Positions 21,461-30,617 of a stretch of 64,000 bases of DNA are shown one piece after another. Each line of letters opens with the position of its first letter. Positions within the stretch are counted from its first letter, which is position 1. Location of the stretch: positions 558,001 to 622,000 of the forward strand of contig NZ_AP027368.1 in NCBI RefSeq assembly GCF_030296015.1. Direction: 5' to 3'. Source of the DNA: Ferrimonas sp. YFM. GTDB lineage: Bacteria; Pseudomonadota; Gammaproteobacteria; Enterobacterales; Shewanellaceae. Below the pieces are notes generated by a model, which made no database searches, had not been told where the DNA came from, and saw nothing but the letters and a program-made list of their open reading frames with translations. The position numbers and the translations under genes are program-made.

Positions 21461-21598
21461 GGTGCAATAAAGATCATGAATAATAAAGGAAAATAAAGTT
21501 CTGCTTAGTGTTATGAGTGACTGCATTTCCGTGACGGATCTCCGTAAAGCCCGCCAAGGGATCGCCTATATTAGCTTTTTCGGATGTCGGGGAAATCG

Positions 21599-22552
21599 AT
21601 GAAGCGGCTCAATGATGTGAGTATCTTTTCGTTCCAGGTGTTTGTGCTTGTCTATGAGTCTCTGAACTCCATGACGGTGGCTCAGGCCCTGAATGTGCCT
21701 GCCTCGAAAGTGAGCCGAATCCTGAATCAGCTGCGTCATGCCCTGGACGATCCCCTGTTTCACCGGAAACAGTATGGTTTTGAGCCCAGTGAGATGGCCG
21801 TGCGTATCTACCCCGAGATGAAGCGGGTGCTGGAGCTGGCTGAGCAGGCCTGTTCTCTGGACCTGGATGAACACAGCCGAATCAAGAGGGAGGTGTGCAT
21901 CGCCGCACCGTCCGGTCTCAGGGTGGGCCTGTCACTGTACTTGAACAAGCTGGCGGAACAGCACAACCAGAGTTGCACCTTCGTGGTTAAGCCCACGAAC
22001 TACTACGTGGAGCGCGATATCCGTCAGGGGGAGATCGATCTCAGCATTTCCAACGAAGCCTCGGTGGCGGACGGGGTCAACAGCCGATTCATCACCCAGT
22101 CCAACTCGGTGTTTGTGGTGGGCTGTCAGCACCACCCCATATGGCAGGTGGATGAAGACAATATGCTGGAGGAGATCATCCGCTTCCCCTTCGTGGTCAA
22201 TGGCATTCCTGCCTTTAACGACAGGATCGATCCCCTTGAGGTCTATGCCCGGGATCTGGGCCGTGAGCTTAAGATTGAGGCCAGGGTGTGCGACATTGCC
22301 GAGTTGGCCAACCAACTCCTGGACACCCAGTCACTCTCCTTTGTCGGCGGGCTGCCGGCGGTCACCTTGCTGCAGCGGATAGAGGGGATAAGGGTACAAC
22401 GCCTTCCTCCCGGGCAGATGGAGTTGCTTCATGGTCGCATGGGGGCCCCTAACCATTTCCTGCTCAGCTCTTCGCGCCAGCACAGTTACCCGGAGTGGCT
22501 GATTGACGCGATTTTTGACTATGTTTCCGACTCTGTGGTGCTGCCAGATTAA
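21599..22552 (+). CDS. LysR-family regulator next to decaheme 1
   Basis: A 317-residue regulator with winged HTH at residues 8-68 (FQVFVLVYESLNSMTVAQALNVPASKVSRILNQLRHALDDPLF) and an effector domain to the C-terminus. It is a close paralogue of the protein at 34111-35079: both share RHALDDPLF-RKQYGFEPSEMA and AFNDRIDPLEVYA. ATG 21599 is chosen (CGGGGA spaced 5-8 bases upstream); an in-frame ATG at 21584 overlaps the same site. Placement suggests it senses an electron acceptor or controls the cytochrome, which is inference. Confidence 0.85.
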   Translation: MKRLNDVSIFSFQVFVLVYESLNSMTVAQALNVPASKVSRILNQLRHALDDPLFHRKQYGFEPSEMAVRIYPEMKRVLELAEQACSLDLDEHSRIKREVCIAAPSGLRVGLSLYLNKLAEQHNQSCTFVVKPTNYYVERDIRQGEIDLSISNEASVADGVNSRFITQSNSVFVVGCQHHPIWQVDEDNMLEEIIRFPFVVNGIPAFNDRIDPLEVYARDLGRELKIEARVCDIAELANQLLDTQSLSFVGGLPAVTLLQRIEGIRVQRLPPGQMELLHGRMGAPNHFLLSSSRQHSYPEWLIDAIFDYVSDSVVLPD

Positions 22553-22928
22553 ATCTTGAGAGAATTGAGTTTGTTACTGGGTGAGAGTATTAACTCTATT
22601 CTGGGGGAGGATCTTTTTATGCTCCCACCGGATGATTGGGGGAGTGCATCGAGGCGCTGGTTAATTAATTAAATAATATGAAAAACTCGAATTCTGGCCG
22701 CCATCTTCCGCATCAGTGCTGGTTATTTATGTCTTGTAAGTTGTTCTAAATCCTGTTTTTAGATTTGCTTTCACCCCTTCTCATTCACGCCATTCATGCT
22801 ACATTCGGCACTCTCAACGTTCGTCTTCATATGTGAAATTTTCGCATTTCTATTTGGCTGGGGTGCGGCTCGGTTGTGGGATTTCTTATTCGAAAGGCAC
22901 GTCAGTTGTCCGAGAAAATTCGTTAAAG
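22553..22928. other. AT-rich 376-base intergenic region
   Basis: Clearly more AT-rich than flanking genes (TTAATTAATTAAATAATATGAAAAAC near 22660-22685). It contains AGAGTATTAACTCT, an imperfect palindrome near 22586. Likely promoter for the downstream pair; nothing coding seen. Confidence 0.4.
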
Positions 22929-23450
22929 ATGATAAATATGAATAGCATGTGGAAACGTTTTGCCTCAGTTGTATTGGCCTTTTCTCTGACTTCTCTGGCG
23001 TCGGCTGCAGAGCTTGACCTGCCTCAGGGGCAGGTTTTGTTGACCATCAGTGGCAAGATAGCGCGAACCAATGCAGCTGGGGAGGCTCGACTCGATCGAC
23101 CGATGTTGGCTCAGCTGCCTCAAAGCAGCGTGACCACCCTGACCCCCTGGACGGAGAAGCCGCATAAATATGAAGGGGTGCTGCTGACCGATCTGCTGCA
23201 CTATCTCGGAGCCTCAGGTCAGCGAATCAAAGCCCGTGCACTCAATGATTACTTTACCTACCTCGACTTATCGGAGCTGGCACACTACCCCCTGCTGCTG
23301 GCGACCCATGTGGATGGCAAACAGATGCGGGTCAGGGATAAGGGGCCCATCTGGCTGGTGCTGCCTTTGACCGATTTCCCGGAGCTGGATGAGGTGAAGT
23401 TTCATGAAAAGATGATCTGGCAACTTCGCTACCTGGAAGTGCTTGAATGA
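22929..23450 (+). CDS. Periplasmic protein with oxidoreductase molybdopterin-binding-type fold
   Basis: About 173 residues with a signal peptide (MWKRFASVVLAFSLTSLASAAEL). The mature part resembles the molybdopterin-binding domain of sulfite-oxidase-like proteins: YEGVLLTDLLHYLGASGQRIKARALNDYFTYLDLSEL and the late RDKGPIWLVLPLTDFPEL. The conserved Cys that ligands Mo in true enzymes is absent, so it is more likely a sensor or binding protein than an enzyme. Starts at 22929, 22938 and 22947 are all possible. It overlaps the next gene by 4 bases (ATGA), so it is translationally coupled to a GGDEF-EAL protein. Confidence 0.72.
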   Translation: MINMNSMWKRFASVVLAFSLTSLASAAELDLPQGQVLLTISGKIARTNAAGEARLDRPMLAQLPQSSVTTLTPWTEKPHKYEGVLLTDLLHYLGASGQRIKARALNDYFTYLDLSELAHYPLLLATHVDGKQMRVRDKGPIWLVLPLTDFPELDEVKFHEKMIWQLRYLEVLE

Positions 23451-25342
23451 AGAGATTTAAGCTGCTGGTGCTCACCTGTGTGGTGCTGCTGTTTGCCTTC
23501 AGCTCGGTCATTAGCAGTCAGCGCCACAGTCAGATGACCAATCTGCTCTCCCTCTCCATGAAGACGGTCAGCTGGTCTGCCGCGGAGCTGGAGATGGAAC
23601 TGATCAGGCTGCAGCATGCGTTTCGGCGGGTTGCCCTGTCCGATCTGCCCGCCGATGAGGCCAGGCTGAGATTTGAGATCTTCTGGAGTCGGGTTGAGGT
23701 ATTGGCAGTCGGGGAGGAGGCCCGGGACTTCAGGGGCCACCCTGGGGTCGAACAACTGCTTCAGGAGCTGCGGGCATCCCTGACCCGCATGGATTCACAG
23801 GTTATGGCTCTCTCCGACGGGGATGTGAGCGCTCTGGAGCTGCTGACACAGCTGGCGCCTATGGAGGAGCAGGTGCGGCAGCTGAATGTGCGCAGCTTCT
23901 CCGGGGACAGGGCTCTGTTCAGTCTCAAGCGGGTGTTTGACCTTCAGTATGAGGCCAACATCTATCTGCTTGGGCTCCTGCTCAGTGGCGCGTTTCTGGT
24001 GATCCTGGTGATCCGTGAGAGCCGCAACAATCGTCGACAGGCGCTGCACGACAGTCTTACCAACCTGCCTAATCGCAATCTGTTTCAGAAACGCCTCGAG
24101 CTGGCAATCTCCAAAGGGAGGCGGAAACAGCACAAGGTCGCCGTTTATATGATGGACATGAACGGATTCAAGGAGATCAACGACCAACTGGGACATGCCG
24201 CCGGGGATCAGTTGTTGCGGGAGGTGGCGGCCCGACTGAAAAACTCCATTGGCAAGGGGGAGCTGGTGGCCAGGCTCGGGGGTGATGAGTTTGGCGTGCT
24301 TCAGCAGGGGGTAACGGGAAGGGATCAGGCCCTGGTGTTTGCCCGGCAGCTGGCGGCGGAGATCAACACGCCGGTGACCATTCTGGGGCAGCGGATCTCC
24401 CCCAGGCTCAGCATAGGCATCAGCCTGTTTCCTGAGGATGCCCTTCAGCCCGACAAACTGCTCAACAATGCGGACACCGCCATGTACGCCGCCAAGAACG
24501 AGGAGATGTGTTGCCGTCTGTTCGAGCAGGAGATGGAGAACAGGGCCTTGCGCAAGCGGATCCTCGCCGAGGATCTGAAGCGTGCCATTGCCCAGGACCA
24601 ATTGCAGCAGTTGTATCAACCCATAGTGTCTGTAGTGGACCGGCGGGTGATCCTGGTCGAGGCACTGCTGCGCTGGCGCCACCCTGTCTATGGGGATATT
24701 TCGCCGCTGGAGGTGGTGGCCCTCGCCGAGCAGTCTGGGTTGGCGGAGTCTCTCAATTTCTGGGTGATGACCAAGGCCTGTCATCAGAATATGGCCTGGC
24801 GATGCGAGGGCCTGAATCCGCCCCAGGTGTCGGTCAATATCTCACCCATGATGTACAGCCGATATGACCTGGTGGCCATGGTGGAGCGGGTGCTGGCCGA
24901 GACCGGTCTGCCGGCGGAGCAGCTGGTGATCGAGGTGACTGAAGACACCACCATGCAGGACATTGAATCCTCGCCGCAGATTCTGTCCCGGCTCAGGGGG
25001 CTGGGAGTGGAGCTGGCACTGGATGATTTTGGTACAGGGCACTCCTCTCTAAGTCATCTGAAAAAAATGCCATTTCAGAAGCTTAAGATAGATAAGAGCT
25101 TCGTCAGAGAGCTGGAAGCATCCCCGAGAGACGTGGAGCTGATCAGAGCCATCATCCATATGGCCCATGGTCTCGGAATGCAGGTGGTGGCCGAGGGCAT
25201 CGAAGAGTACAGCAGCTTCCGCCAGTTGAGCCAGCAGGGGTGTGAATATGCCCAAGGTTATCTGCTGTATAAGCCATTGCCCAGTGGTGAGATAGGGCAG
25301 ATATTGAGCAGTGATGCCTCCGTTGAGCTGTTGCAGAGCTAG
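23447..25342 (+). CDS. Membrane GGDEF-EAL protein (c-di-GMP turnover)
   Basis: A 631-residue protein: TM1 ~5-23, periplasmic region ~25-170, TM2 ~175-195 (LLGLLLSGAFLVILVI), GGDEF domain with intact RLGGDEFGVL (residues 276-285), and EAL domain with intact VEALLRW (E405), VTEDTT, LDDFGTGHSSL, KIDKSFV, AEGIEE and QGYLLYKPLP. Both cyclase and phosphodiesterase sites look competent. The upstream coupled gene encodes a periplasmic molybdopterin-fold protein, a likely ligand-binding partner for the periplasmic loop. The signal sensed is unknown. Confidence 0.9.
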   Translation: MKRFKLLVLTCVVLLFAFSSVISSQRHSQMTNLLSLSMKTVSWSAAELEMELIRLQHAFRRVALSDLPADEARLRFEIFWSRVEVLAVGEEARDFRGHPGVEQLLQELRASLTRMDSQVMALSDGDVSALELLTQLAPMEEQVRQLNVRSFSGDRALFSLKRVFDLQYEANIYLLGLLLSGAFLVILVIRESRNNRRQALHDSLTNLPNRNLFQKRLELAISKGRRKQHKVAVYMMDMNGFKEINDQLGHAAGDQLLREVAARLKNSIGKGELVARLGGDEFGVLQQGVTGRDQALVFARQLAAEINTPVTILGQRISPRLSIGISLFPEDALQPDKLLNNADTAMYAAKNEEMCCRLFEQEMENRALRKRILAEDLKRAIAQDQLQQLYQPIVSVVDRRVILVEALLRWRHPVYGDISPLEVVALAEQSGLAESLNFWVMTKACHQNMAWRCEGLNPPQVSVNISPMMYSRYDLVAMVERVLAETGLPAEQLVIEVTEDTTMQDIESSPQILSRLRGLGVELALDDFGTGHSSLSHLKKMPFQKLKIDKSFVRELEASPRDVELIRAIIHMAHGLGMQVVAEGIEEYSSFRQLSQQGCEYAQGYLLYKPLPSGEIGQILSSDASVELLQS

Positions 25343-25538
25343 CGGCGAAAGGCGGAAATTCCCGCCTCTGACTGGAAATGAGAGCGATTCTGACTTATAC
25401 CGGAGTAAAGGCACTAGTTTTACGGCGACCGCTTCCGTTCGTGCCTTCCCATTTCACACGTTCGGCCAGTCAGGCGGTCGCCAACCCTCTTCCCCTTGGG
25501 CTAGAATGTCTCCCCCTGACTGAAAACGCATCTCACCA

Positions 25539-26327
25539 ATGACCCAACTGGATGAACGCTATCGGCTGCTCCGGGCCGCTGATGAAACCCATTTCCATAC
25601 CTGCTTCTATTGTGGCTGTATCGCCACCGAGCATGACTTTGCGCCACCACAGGCTCATTGGGGGGCGTTCGAGCATCACCGCCAAGCGGCGGACAACCTG
25701 CAGGTTCCGGCTTGCAAGGAGTGCGTCAGCCTGTTGAAGGGCTGCACCATGGGATTGCTGCAGCAGCGCCGTGATGTGGCTCAGGCCAAGCTGGCTGCCA
25801 AGTACAAAAAGGCGATCAATGTCTATCTGCGCTGGAGCCAGGAGGAGGTGGCGGATCTCGATCGCTCGCTCAAGCACAGCATTGCCGCCGGCCTGACCCT
25901 GGGTGAGGAATCCCACCGGCGGGCAAATTATCCGGGGTTTACCTATGAGGTGGACGGCAGTCGCGTGACTGTGGAGCAGGCGGTCAGCCAGCCTGTGGTG
26001 GTGTTTGGTCAGCGCTTCGAGGGGATTAAGGCCGCTCTGGAGCACTCTGCCAAGGCGTATGGCATCAGCCAGGGCAAGCTGGCGCAGGGGTTGGAGCAGC
26101 ACAACGATAACCTGGAGGCGGTGATCCTCTCTGTGCAACAGCAGCAACAGAAACAGCTGGAGACGCGCCAGATGAACCGCCTCTGTGGCGAGTTTGCCAA
26201 GAGCCATAACCAGTCCCGGCGCTATGTGGTCAATGCGGTGCAGCGTTATCTGGACCGGGACGACAGGCTGACGGTGGCTGAGGCCCTGGAGAAGCTCTAT
26301 GAGGAGCGGGTCCGTCACTTTAGCTGA
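25539..26327 (+). CDS. Putative zinc-finger/HNH-like protein of unknown function
   Basis: A 262-residue soluble protein. Near the N-terminus, CFYCGC (residues 22-27), EHDFAPPQ (31-38) and PACKECVSLLKG (57-68) recall the CxxC...DH...CxxCN plan of HNH nucleases, but the DH order is inverted and the closing Asn is missing, so nuclease activity is doubtful. The rest is helical, including a Gln-rich coil (QQQQQKQLETRQ ~190-201). I do not recognise a named family. Flanked by AT-rich spacers; no operon partner. Confidence 0.55.
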   Translation: MTQLDERYRLLRAADETHFHTCFYCGCIATEHDFAPPQAHWGAFEHHRQAADNLQVPACKECVSLLKGCTMGLLQQRRDVAQAKLAAKYKKAINVYLRWSQEEVADLDRSLKHSIAAGLTLGEESHRRANYPGFTYEVDGSRVTVEQAVSQPVVVFGQRFEGIKAALEHSAKAYGISQGKLAQGLEQHNDNLEAVILSVQQQQQKQLETRQMNRLCGEFAKSHNQSRRYVVNAVQRYLDRDDRLTVAEALEKLYEERVRHFS

Positions 26328-26589
26328 CCCTCTCTTCACACAAGTGTATTGTTTTATTTACTTTCAAACATACTGTCATCGTATGTAAGGGAATTTATTT
26401 TTCCGCCCCTGATCCAAAATTATATTTCTTAGCTGTTTTATTCTTCGCGCAAATTAGTTTCTTGGCAGTTATTTGCCAAGTCACATATGCACTCATCCTT
26501 ATCTTGTTAAGTTAATTCATTGTTTGTCTCTGGTGATCAATTTGATTTGGTTTGAGCATGAATTAACTTTTGGTTGTTGAAGGGTAAAT
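26328..26589. other. AT-rich intergenic region before the VirK-like gene
   Basis: 262 bases, strongly AT-rich (TTAAGTTAATTCATTG near 26508). It probably contains the promoter of the next gene. No coding frame. Confidence 0.35.
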
Positions 26590-27525
26590 ATGCAATCGAA
26601 TGACAAAGTGAGCTTTGTCAGGGAGCTCTATTCTCTGGCCAACGACATTCACGGCGATCAGGGCGCCCTGCGCCGTCTGTTCCGTACAACCTCATTTATG
26701 ACCTGGGGCTTCATGCACTCCAAAGGAATAAGGCAACTCTCCTCGCTGCTGAGGTGTGAGGCGCTGACTCCGGTGATTCGGCTCAATCCCAAGGTGATTC
26801 AGAAGCCCTTTAAACCCTATGTTTGCCGCAGCTGGAATAAAAGGCGAAGGATGGCCGAGGTGGCCAGCCACTTCCAGCTTCTTTCTCAACTTTTCCCAAA
26901 CACCATTGATCAGGTTTATACCTATAAAAAGGTTAAGCTCCTCCAGATCAATGATGAGGATGGAAATACTTATAACCTCTATATTGAGCAGGGGCACAAT
27001 AAAGAGGGAAGTCTGGGTATTGCCTTAAGGGATGCCAATGATATTGGCGTATTCTCCTCTACGTTCAGTCTGTCATCACGGCAGAACGGCAGCTTGTATG
27101 TGGGTGCCGTGCAGGGACCGTCGAGTAAGGTTGAGGGCAGGGAGAAAGTGATTCGCTCCCTGACCAAGGCGATGCATGGCCTCCGCCCCAAGGCGCTGAT
27201 CGTCGAGCTGCTGCTGATGCTGGCCCGGGAGTTTCAGCTTGCCAATGTCTACGGGGTCTCCAACCGCGGTCACATCTATCAGAGTCTTAGGTACCTGGGG
27301 CGTAAAAAGCGCGGCAAGGTGAGTTTCGATTACGACACCCTTTGGCTGGAGCATGGCGCCGAGCCGGTGGACCCCTATCTTTATGCCCTGCCGTTGACCC
27401 TGCCTCGTAAGGAGGTGGCGGAGCTCAAACGCAGTAAGCGCCGGCTCTATACTAAACGTTACCAATGGCTGGATGAGCTTGAAACCGAGTTTCGCAGCAA
27501 CCTCAAGGCACTGATGGTGCATTGA
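26590..27525 (+). CDS. VirK/YbjX family protein (DUF535)
   Basis: A 311-residue protein of the DUF535 family. Marks include RPFKPYVCRSWN-like KPFKPYVCRSWNKRRRM, the central GSLGIALRDANDIGVFSSTFSL, VGAVQGPSS and GLRPKALIVELLLMLAREF, then YQSLRYLGRKKRGKVSFDYD. VirK in Shigella and YbjX relatives are linked to surface protein maturation or antimicrobial peptide resistance; the role here is not known. Single gene with its own terminator. Confidence 0.85.
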   Translation: MQSNDKVSFVRELYSLANDIHGDQGALRRLFRTTSFMTWGFMHSKGIRQLSSLLRCEALTPVIRLNPKVIQKPFKPYVCRSWNKRRRMAEVASHFQLLSQLFPNTIDQVYTYKKVKLLQINDEDGNTYNLYIEQGHNKEGSLGIALRDANDIGVFSSTFSLSSRQNGSLYVGAVQGPSSKVEGREKVIRSLTKAMHGLRPKALIVELLLMLAREFQLANVYGVSNRGHIYQSLRYLGRKKRGKVSFDYDTLWLEHGAEPVDPYLYALPLTLPRKEVAELKRSKRRLYTKRYQWLDELETEFRSNLKALMVH

Positions 27526-27542
27526 TGGCGCGGCGGCAGGAG

Positions 27543-27566
27543 AAGGAGGCCCAGGCCTCCTTTTTC
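27543..27566 (+). terminator. Terminator after VirK-like gene
   Basis: Stem AAGGAGGC / GCCTCCTT around CCAG, with a T5 tail. Confidence 0.75.
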
Positions 27567-27576
27567 ATTCAAGGGA

Positions 27577-29019
27577 CTATGGACAGCATTCGCAGGTGGC
27601 GAAGAGGCCATGTCCCTTAACCCCTCCGGTCCATTTTCCTGGGGTGCAGACTGCATTGCACATGGTGATGGAGCCTCCATCCACGGGTACGTTGCCTTTG
27701 TAATTTGGCTTGGGACAGATAGGCGATGGGGGGGCATCGATATCCTTGACGATGTCGTCAAAGATGTGGCTCATGAAAGCCGAAGGTGAGGTGTTGCTTT
27801 TTGTGCCACTGTAATTGTGGCACTCAAAGCAGTTCATCGTTCCTTTACCCCAAGGGGCGTCTCGTTGGAACTGCGTTTCCATCACGGTATTGGCCAACTG
27901 CAAAGAACCACGTTGATTATCCGGGGTGGAGTCTTTCTCGACATCGGATACCCAAAGTGCTCCCACGACAAAGTAGTTTTTCCAAACTTGCAGTGACTCT
28001 GGTGTGCCTTGTTGGGCAAAGATGGAGTCTTCTCCGCCAATGTAGCTGTTGAGTTTATTCACAAGCTGGGTATTGAGACTGTAATCGCGATCATCTGGCT
28101 TGCTGGCATGAGCATATCCCTGACAGATTTCGGTACGCAGACCTGTCTTGGTCAGGCCGGCGGCTTTGACGGTCTGGTTAAACTGACAATCTGAAGGCGT
28201 CTGAGCACAGGAGGCACTGGTAAAAGACCAGGGCCCTCCGGTTACTGTTGGGCCCAAGTCATCGCACAAGGGGTTGTTGTCTTGATGCTCTAATGTCACC
28301 CACACCATTTCGGGATGATTATCAGCGCTGATGGCCAGATGAAGTCCCACCAGCCCCAGGGTCAGAGTCTGGGTTCGTTCAACACTGTTTTCTGCGATTA
28401 CCGCCTGCATCACATAGTAGTTTCCGCTGTTGGCTTCATCGTCACCGAGAATACGCCAGGCGGTCTTCATCTCCAGTGTGCCCCCGGGAAAGTTGGGCTG
28501 ACTCTGTATCTTCGTTACATCACAGAGGTTTTGGCTGAAACGGATCTCATACAGAACAATATTGCCGTTCTGGTCATAGATCGCGTCTGCGAATGCCTGG
28601 TCAATGCGCTCTGGCAGGACGAAGGGAGAGCTGTCCTTCATCGACTTCATTGAGCGGACCATTAGGGCGTTGGCCGGGTAGCTATCGTCGCAGGAGTTCG
28701 TGCCTCGGGTTTCAAGTAAAGGGAAGAGTGACTGATCCTGCCAGCGTGGTTCATCGAACTTGTCCTGACTCACAGGGGACACCAGGTATCTCATCCAATC
28801 CCAGGAGAACTGGTAAAACTCGCAGAATTCCGGCTCTCCTGTCGTAGGGTTATTGGCGACAACAAGAGGTGGGTATCCTTGAGTCGGAGATTGATTCCAC
28901 CATTGCCCCTGAACTTGGAAGTTACACTCTTTGACTTGCAGGTTGTCCGGATAATCGCTGTCGGCCAATGCGCTCCATGAGGCCAAAACTGCGATACACA
29001 GCAGATAGATTCTATTCAT
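27577..29019 (-). CDS. Secreted protein with one CXXCH motif and Cys-rich tail
   Basis: A 480-residue protein with signal peptide (MNRIYLLCIAVLASWSALA). It has a single heme-type site, NCFECHNYSG near residue 399, suggesting a monoheme c-type protein. The C-terminal ~30 residues (TMCNAVCTPGKW ... ATCECCP) are Cys-rich and resemble the short mannan-binding-like domain seen in some Pseudomonas secreted proteins, so the protein may join a carbohydrate-binding tail to a heme. I do not recognise the 1-390 region. A long AT-moderate spacer with terminator follows the divergent side. Confidence 0.6.
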   Translation of the reverse strand: MNRIYLLCIAVLASWSALADSDYPDNLQVKECNFQVQGQWWNQSPTQGYPPLVVANNPTTGEPEFCEFYQFSWDWMRYLVSPVSQDKFDEPRWQDQSLFPLLETRGTNSCDDSYPANALMVRSMKSMKDSSPFVLPERIDQAFADAIYDQNGNIVLYEIRFSQNLCDVTKIQSQPNFPGGTLEMKTAWRILGDDEANSGNYYVMQAVIAENSVERTQTLTLGLVGLHLAISADNHPEMVWVTLEHQDNNPLCDDLGPTVTGGPWSFTSASCAQTPSDCQFNQTVKAAGLTKTGLRTEICQGYAHASKPDDRDYSLNTQLVNKLNSYIGGEDSIFAQQGTPESLQVWKNYFVVGALWVSDVEKDSTPDNQRGSLQLANTVMETQFQRDAPWGKGTMNCFECHNYSGTKSNTSPSAFMSHIFDDIVKDIDAPPSPICPKPNYKGNVPVDGGSITMCNAVCTPGKWTGGVKGHGLFATCECCP

Positions 29020-29199
29020 TGCTCTAATCCTTTAAAGCGAAGGAAGGTGCAGTGATCTCGATGTTTTCTAATGAGTTGCACTTTTCAGATTAGGATTTGA
29101 TCTGAAATAAAGCTTCAGAGGAGCAGGCGTTGGCTTGTAGGCAAAGTTATATGGCGTGAAGGGGAGTAAGACCGGAGTGCCTGTAAGTCTTGAAAAGAA

Positions 29200-29220
29200 T
29201 CGGGGCTCAATAAGCCCCGA
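29200..29220 (-). terminator. Terminator after M14 peptidase gene
   Basis: Inverted repeat TCGGGGCT / AGCCCCGA with a 5-base loop, followed on the minus strand by TTCTTTTC. Confidence 0.65.
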
Positions 29221-29226
29221 CTTCAT

Positions 29227-30150
29227 CTAGCGTTCAGTGTTTAGAATGAACCTAAGTCCACCGCATACGGCGGCCACCTGAGCCTGATTACACTCCTGCG
29301 GGGTGGCTGTGGGGCTGTCTGGATAGACTTCGGTGGTGGTGACGTAACGGGCGTCACTGAGGCCGGCGCACAGCCCCAGTTCCTTGGTGGGGTAGTTGAT
29401 GACACCTTCCTGCTGCAGCGGCGCGCCGATGATATTGCCTTGATCGTCTGGGGGCGCAATGTGGGTCACCTGACGGACAGCGTCGATCATCGCTTTTTGA
29501 AATTCAGGCTGAGGCTGATCGCTGTCCCCCACCAAATAGAAGCCGTCGGGAATGACTCCGGGCTCAAAGGGCTTGCCGTCACGGGCGGCGAGGGCGGGGC
29601 GGAACTCCTCCTCATCGCTGTCGGTGGTTTCATGAAGGTCAAAGTGTGCCAGGGGGACGGTGCCCACGGAACTGACCAGCGCCATCAGGGCGGCCGCTTC
29701 CTCTGAGGGACTGTCCGGATAGAAGGAGCGGTTGGGATCCACAGCCTGAGGGTTCCAGCGGTTGATCACCTCATAACCCCAGGGGCTGACGCAGGGGGCA
29801 ATCAGGAAGTTGAACTGCCCCTCGAAGCTGGCGGCCTGGGTGTTTGCAAAGGCGAGGGCGCCGTGGACGCCGGAGGTTTCGTAACCATGGACACCGCCGG
29901 TGACCAGTACCACAGGCTTGCCGTCCTTCCAGTTACGGCTTTTCAGGGCGAGCAGCGGATAGCGCGCCGGGTCAAGGCTGAGGGCGCCGTATTGCACCAG
30001 TTCGAACTTCTGCTGCAGCAAAGTGATCTTGCTGACCACCTCCTCCTGATAGCTGCGTTTGCGGCTGATGTTCGCCAGCCACTGTTCTTTATGGGCCTGG
30101 GTCCAGGGTTGGCCTGGGGTGCCTATGGGGTAGAAGGGGGTAAGACTCAT
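29227..30150 (-). CDS. M14-family zinc carboxypeptidase-like protein
   Basis: A 307-residue protein without signal peptide. Zn ligands His and Glu are in GGVHGYETSG (about residues 86-95); AHFDLHETTD supplies the third His. The later TTEVYPDS could hold the catalytic Glu. This is the M14/aspartoacylase-like deacylase fold. Start MSLTPFYPIG at 30150 follows CAGGGAGCAAC; the longer frame upstream overlaps the YdhR gene. Substrate unknown. Confidence 0.82.
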   Translation of the reverse strand: MSLTPFYPIGTPGQPWTQAHKEQWLANISRKRSYQEEVVSKITLLQQKFELVQYGALSLDPARYPLLALKSRNWKDGKPVVLVTGGVHGYETSGVHGALAFANTQAASFEGQFNFLIAPCVSPWGYEVINRWNPQAVDPNRSFYPDSPSEEAAALMALVSSVGTVPLAHFDLHETTDSDEEEFRPALAARDGKPFEPGVIPDGFYLVGDSDQPQPEFQKAMIDAVRQVTHIAPPDDQGNIIGAPLQQEGVINYPTKELGLCAGLSDARYVTTTEVYPDSPTATPQECNQAQVAAVCGGLRFILNTER

Positions 30151-30221
30151 GTTGCTCCCTGTCTCGGGTTCCTTTGAAGGCTCCAGTATAGAGACAGAGA
30201 GGCAACCGGGGTAGCCCATCC

Positions 30222-30524
30222 CTACAGGGGGGCTCCGTTGATGGCGGACAGGGGCGCGTTTACGGAAAACAGTTTTCCGTTTACCGGGCCTATGCCCCAT
30301 TGGGTCAACCTGGCGGTGTGCATCTCCAGATAGGCCCGGGCACTGGCTTCATCCTCAAACAGATAGATGCCACCGGCCTCACCGCTTTCCGGGTTCTCTG
30401 TCCAGATCTTCCATACCATTCCCGGCTCCTGATTGATCGATTCGGCCAGCTCTTTCATCTGTTCGCTCATGGCCTGTCCCATGGGGCCCTGATAGGGGAA
30501 GTCGACTTGCAACATGGTTTTCAT
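30222..30524 (-). CDS. YdhR-family putative monooxygenase
   Basis: A 100-residue dimeric ferredoxin-like (ABM-type) protein. Family marks: [15 protein letters not shown], the central [25 protein letters not shown] and [12 protein letters not shown]. YdhR proteins are small enzymes of uncertain substrate, linked to aromatic compound metabolism. Divergent from the LysR gene 93 bases away, a classic regulator-target layout. GGAGACCCC precedes the start. Confidence 0.88.
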   Translation of the reverse strand: MKTMLQVDFPYQGPMGQAMSEQMKELAESINQEPGMVWKIWTENPESGEAGGIYLFEDEASARAYLEMHTARLTQWGIGPVNGKLFSVNAPLSAINGAPL

Positions 30525-30617
30525 AAGGGGTCTCCTCTTGGTGAGACTCCATATTATTGGTCTAAAAAATCATGATAAAGTGCAAAATATAGAGCCAATG
30601 TGTAGAAGATATAGACC

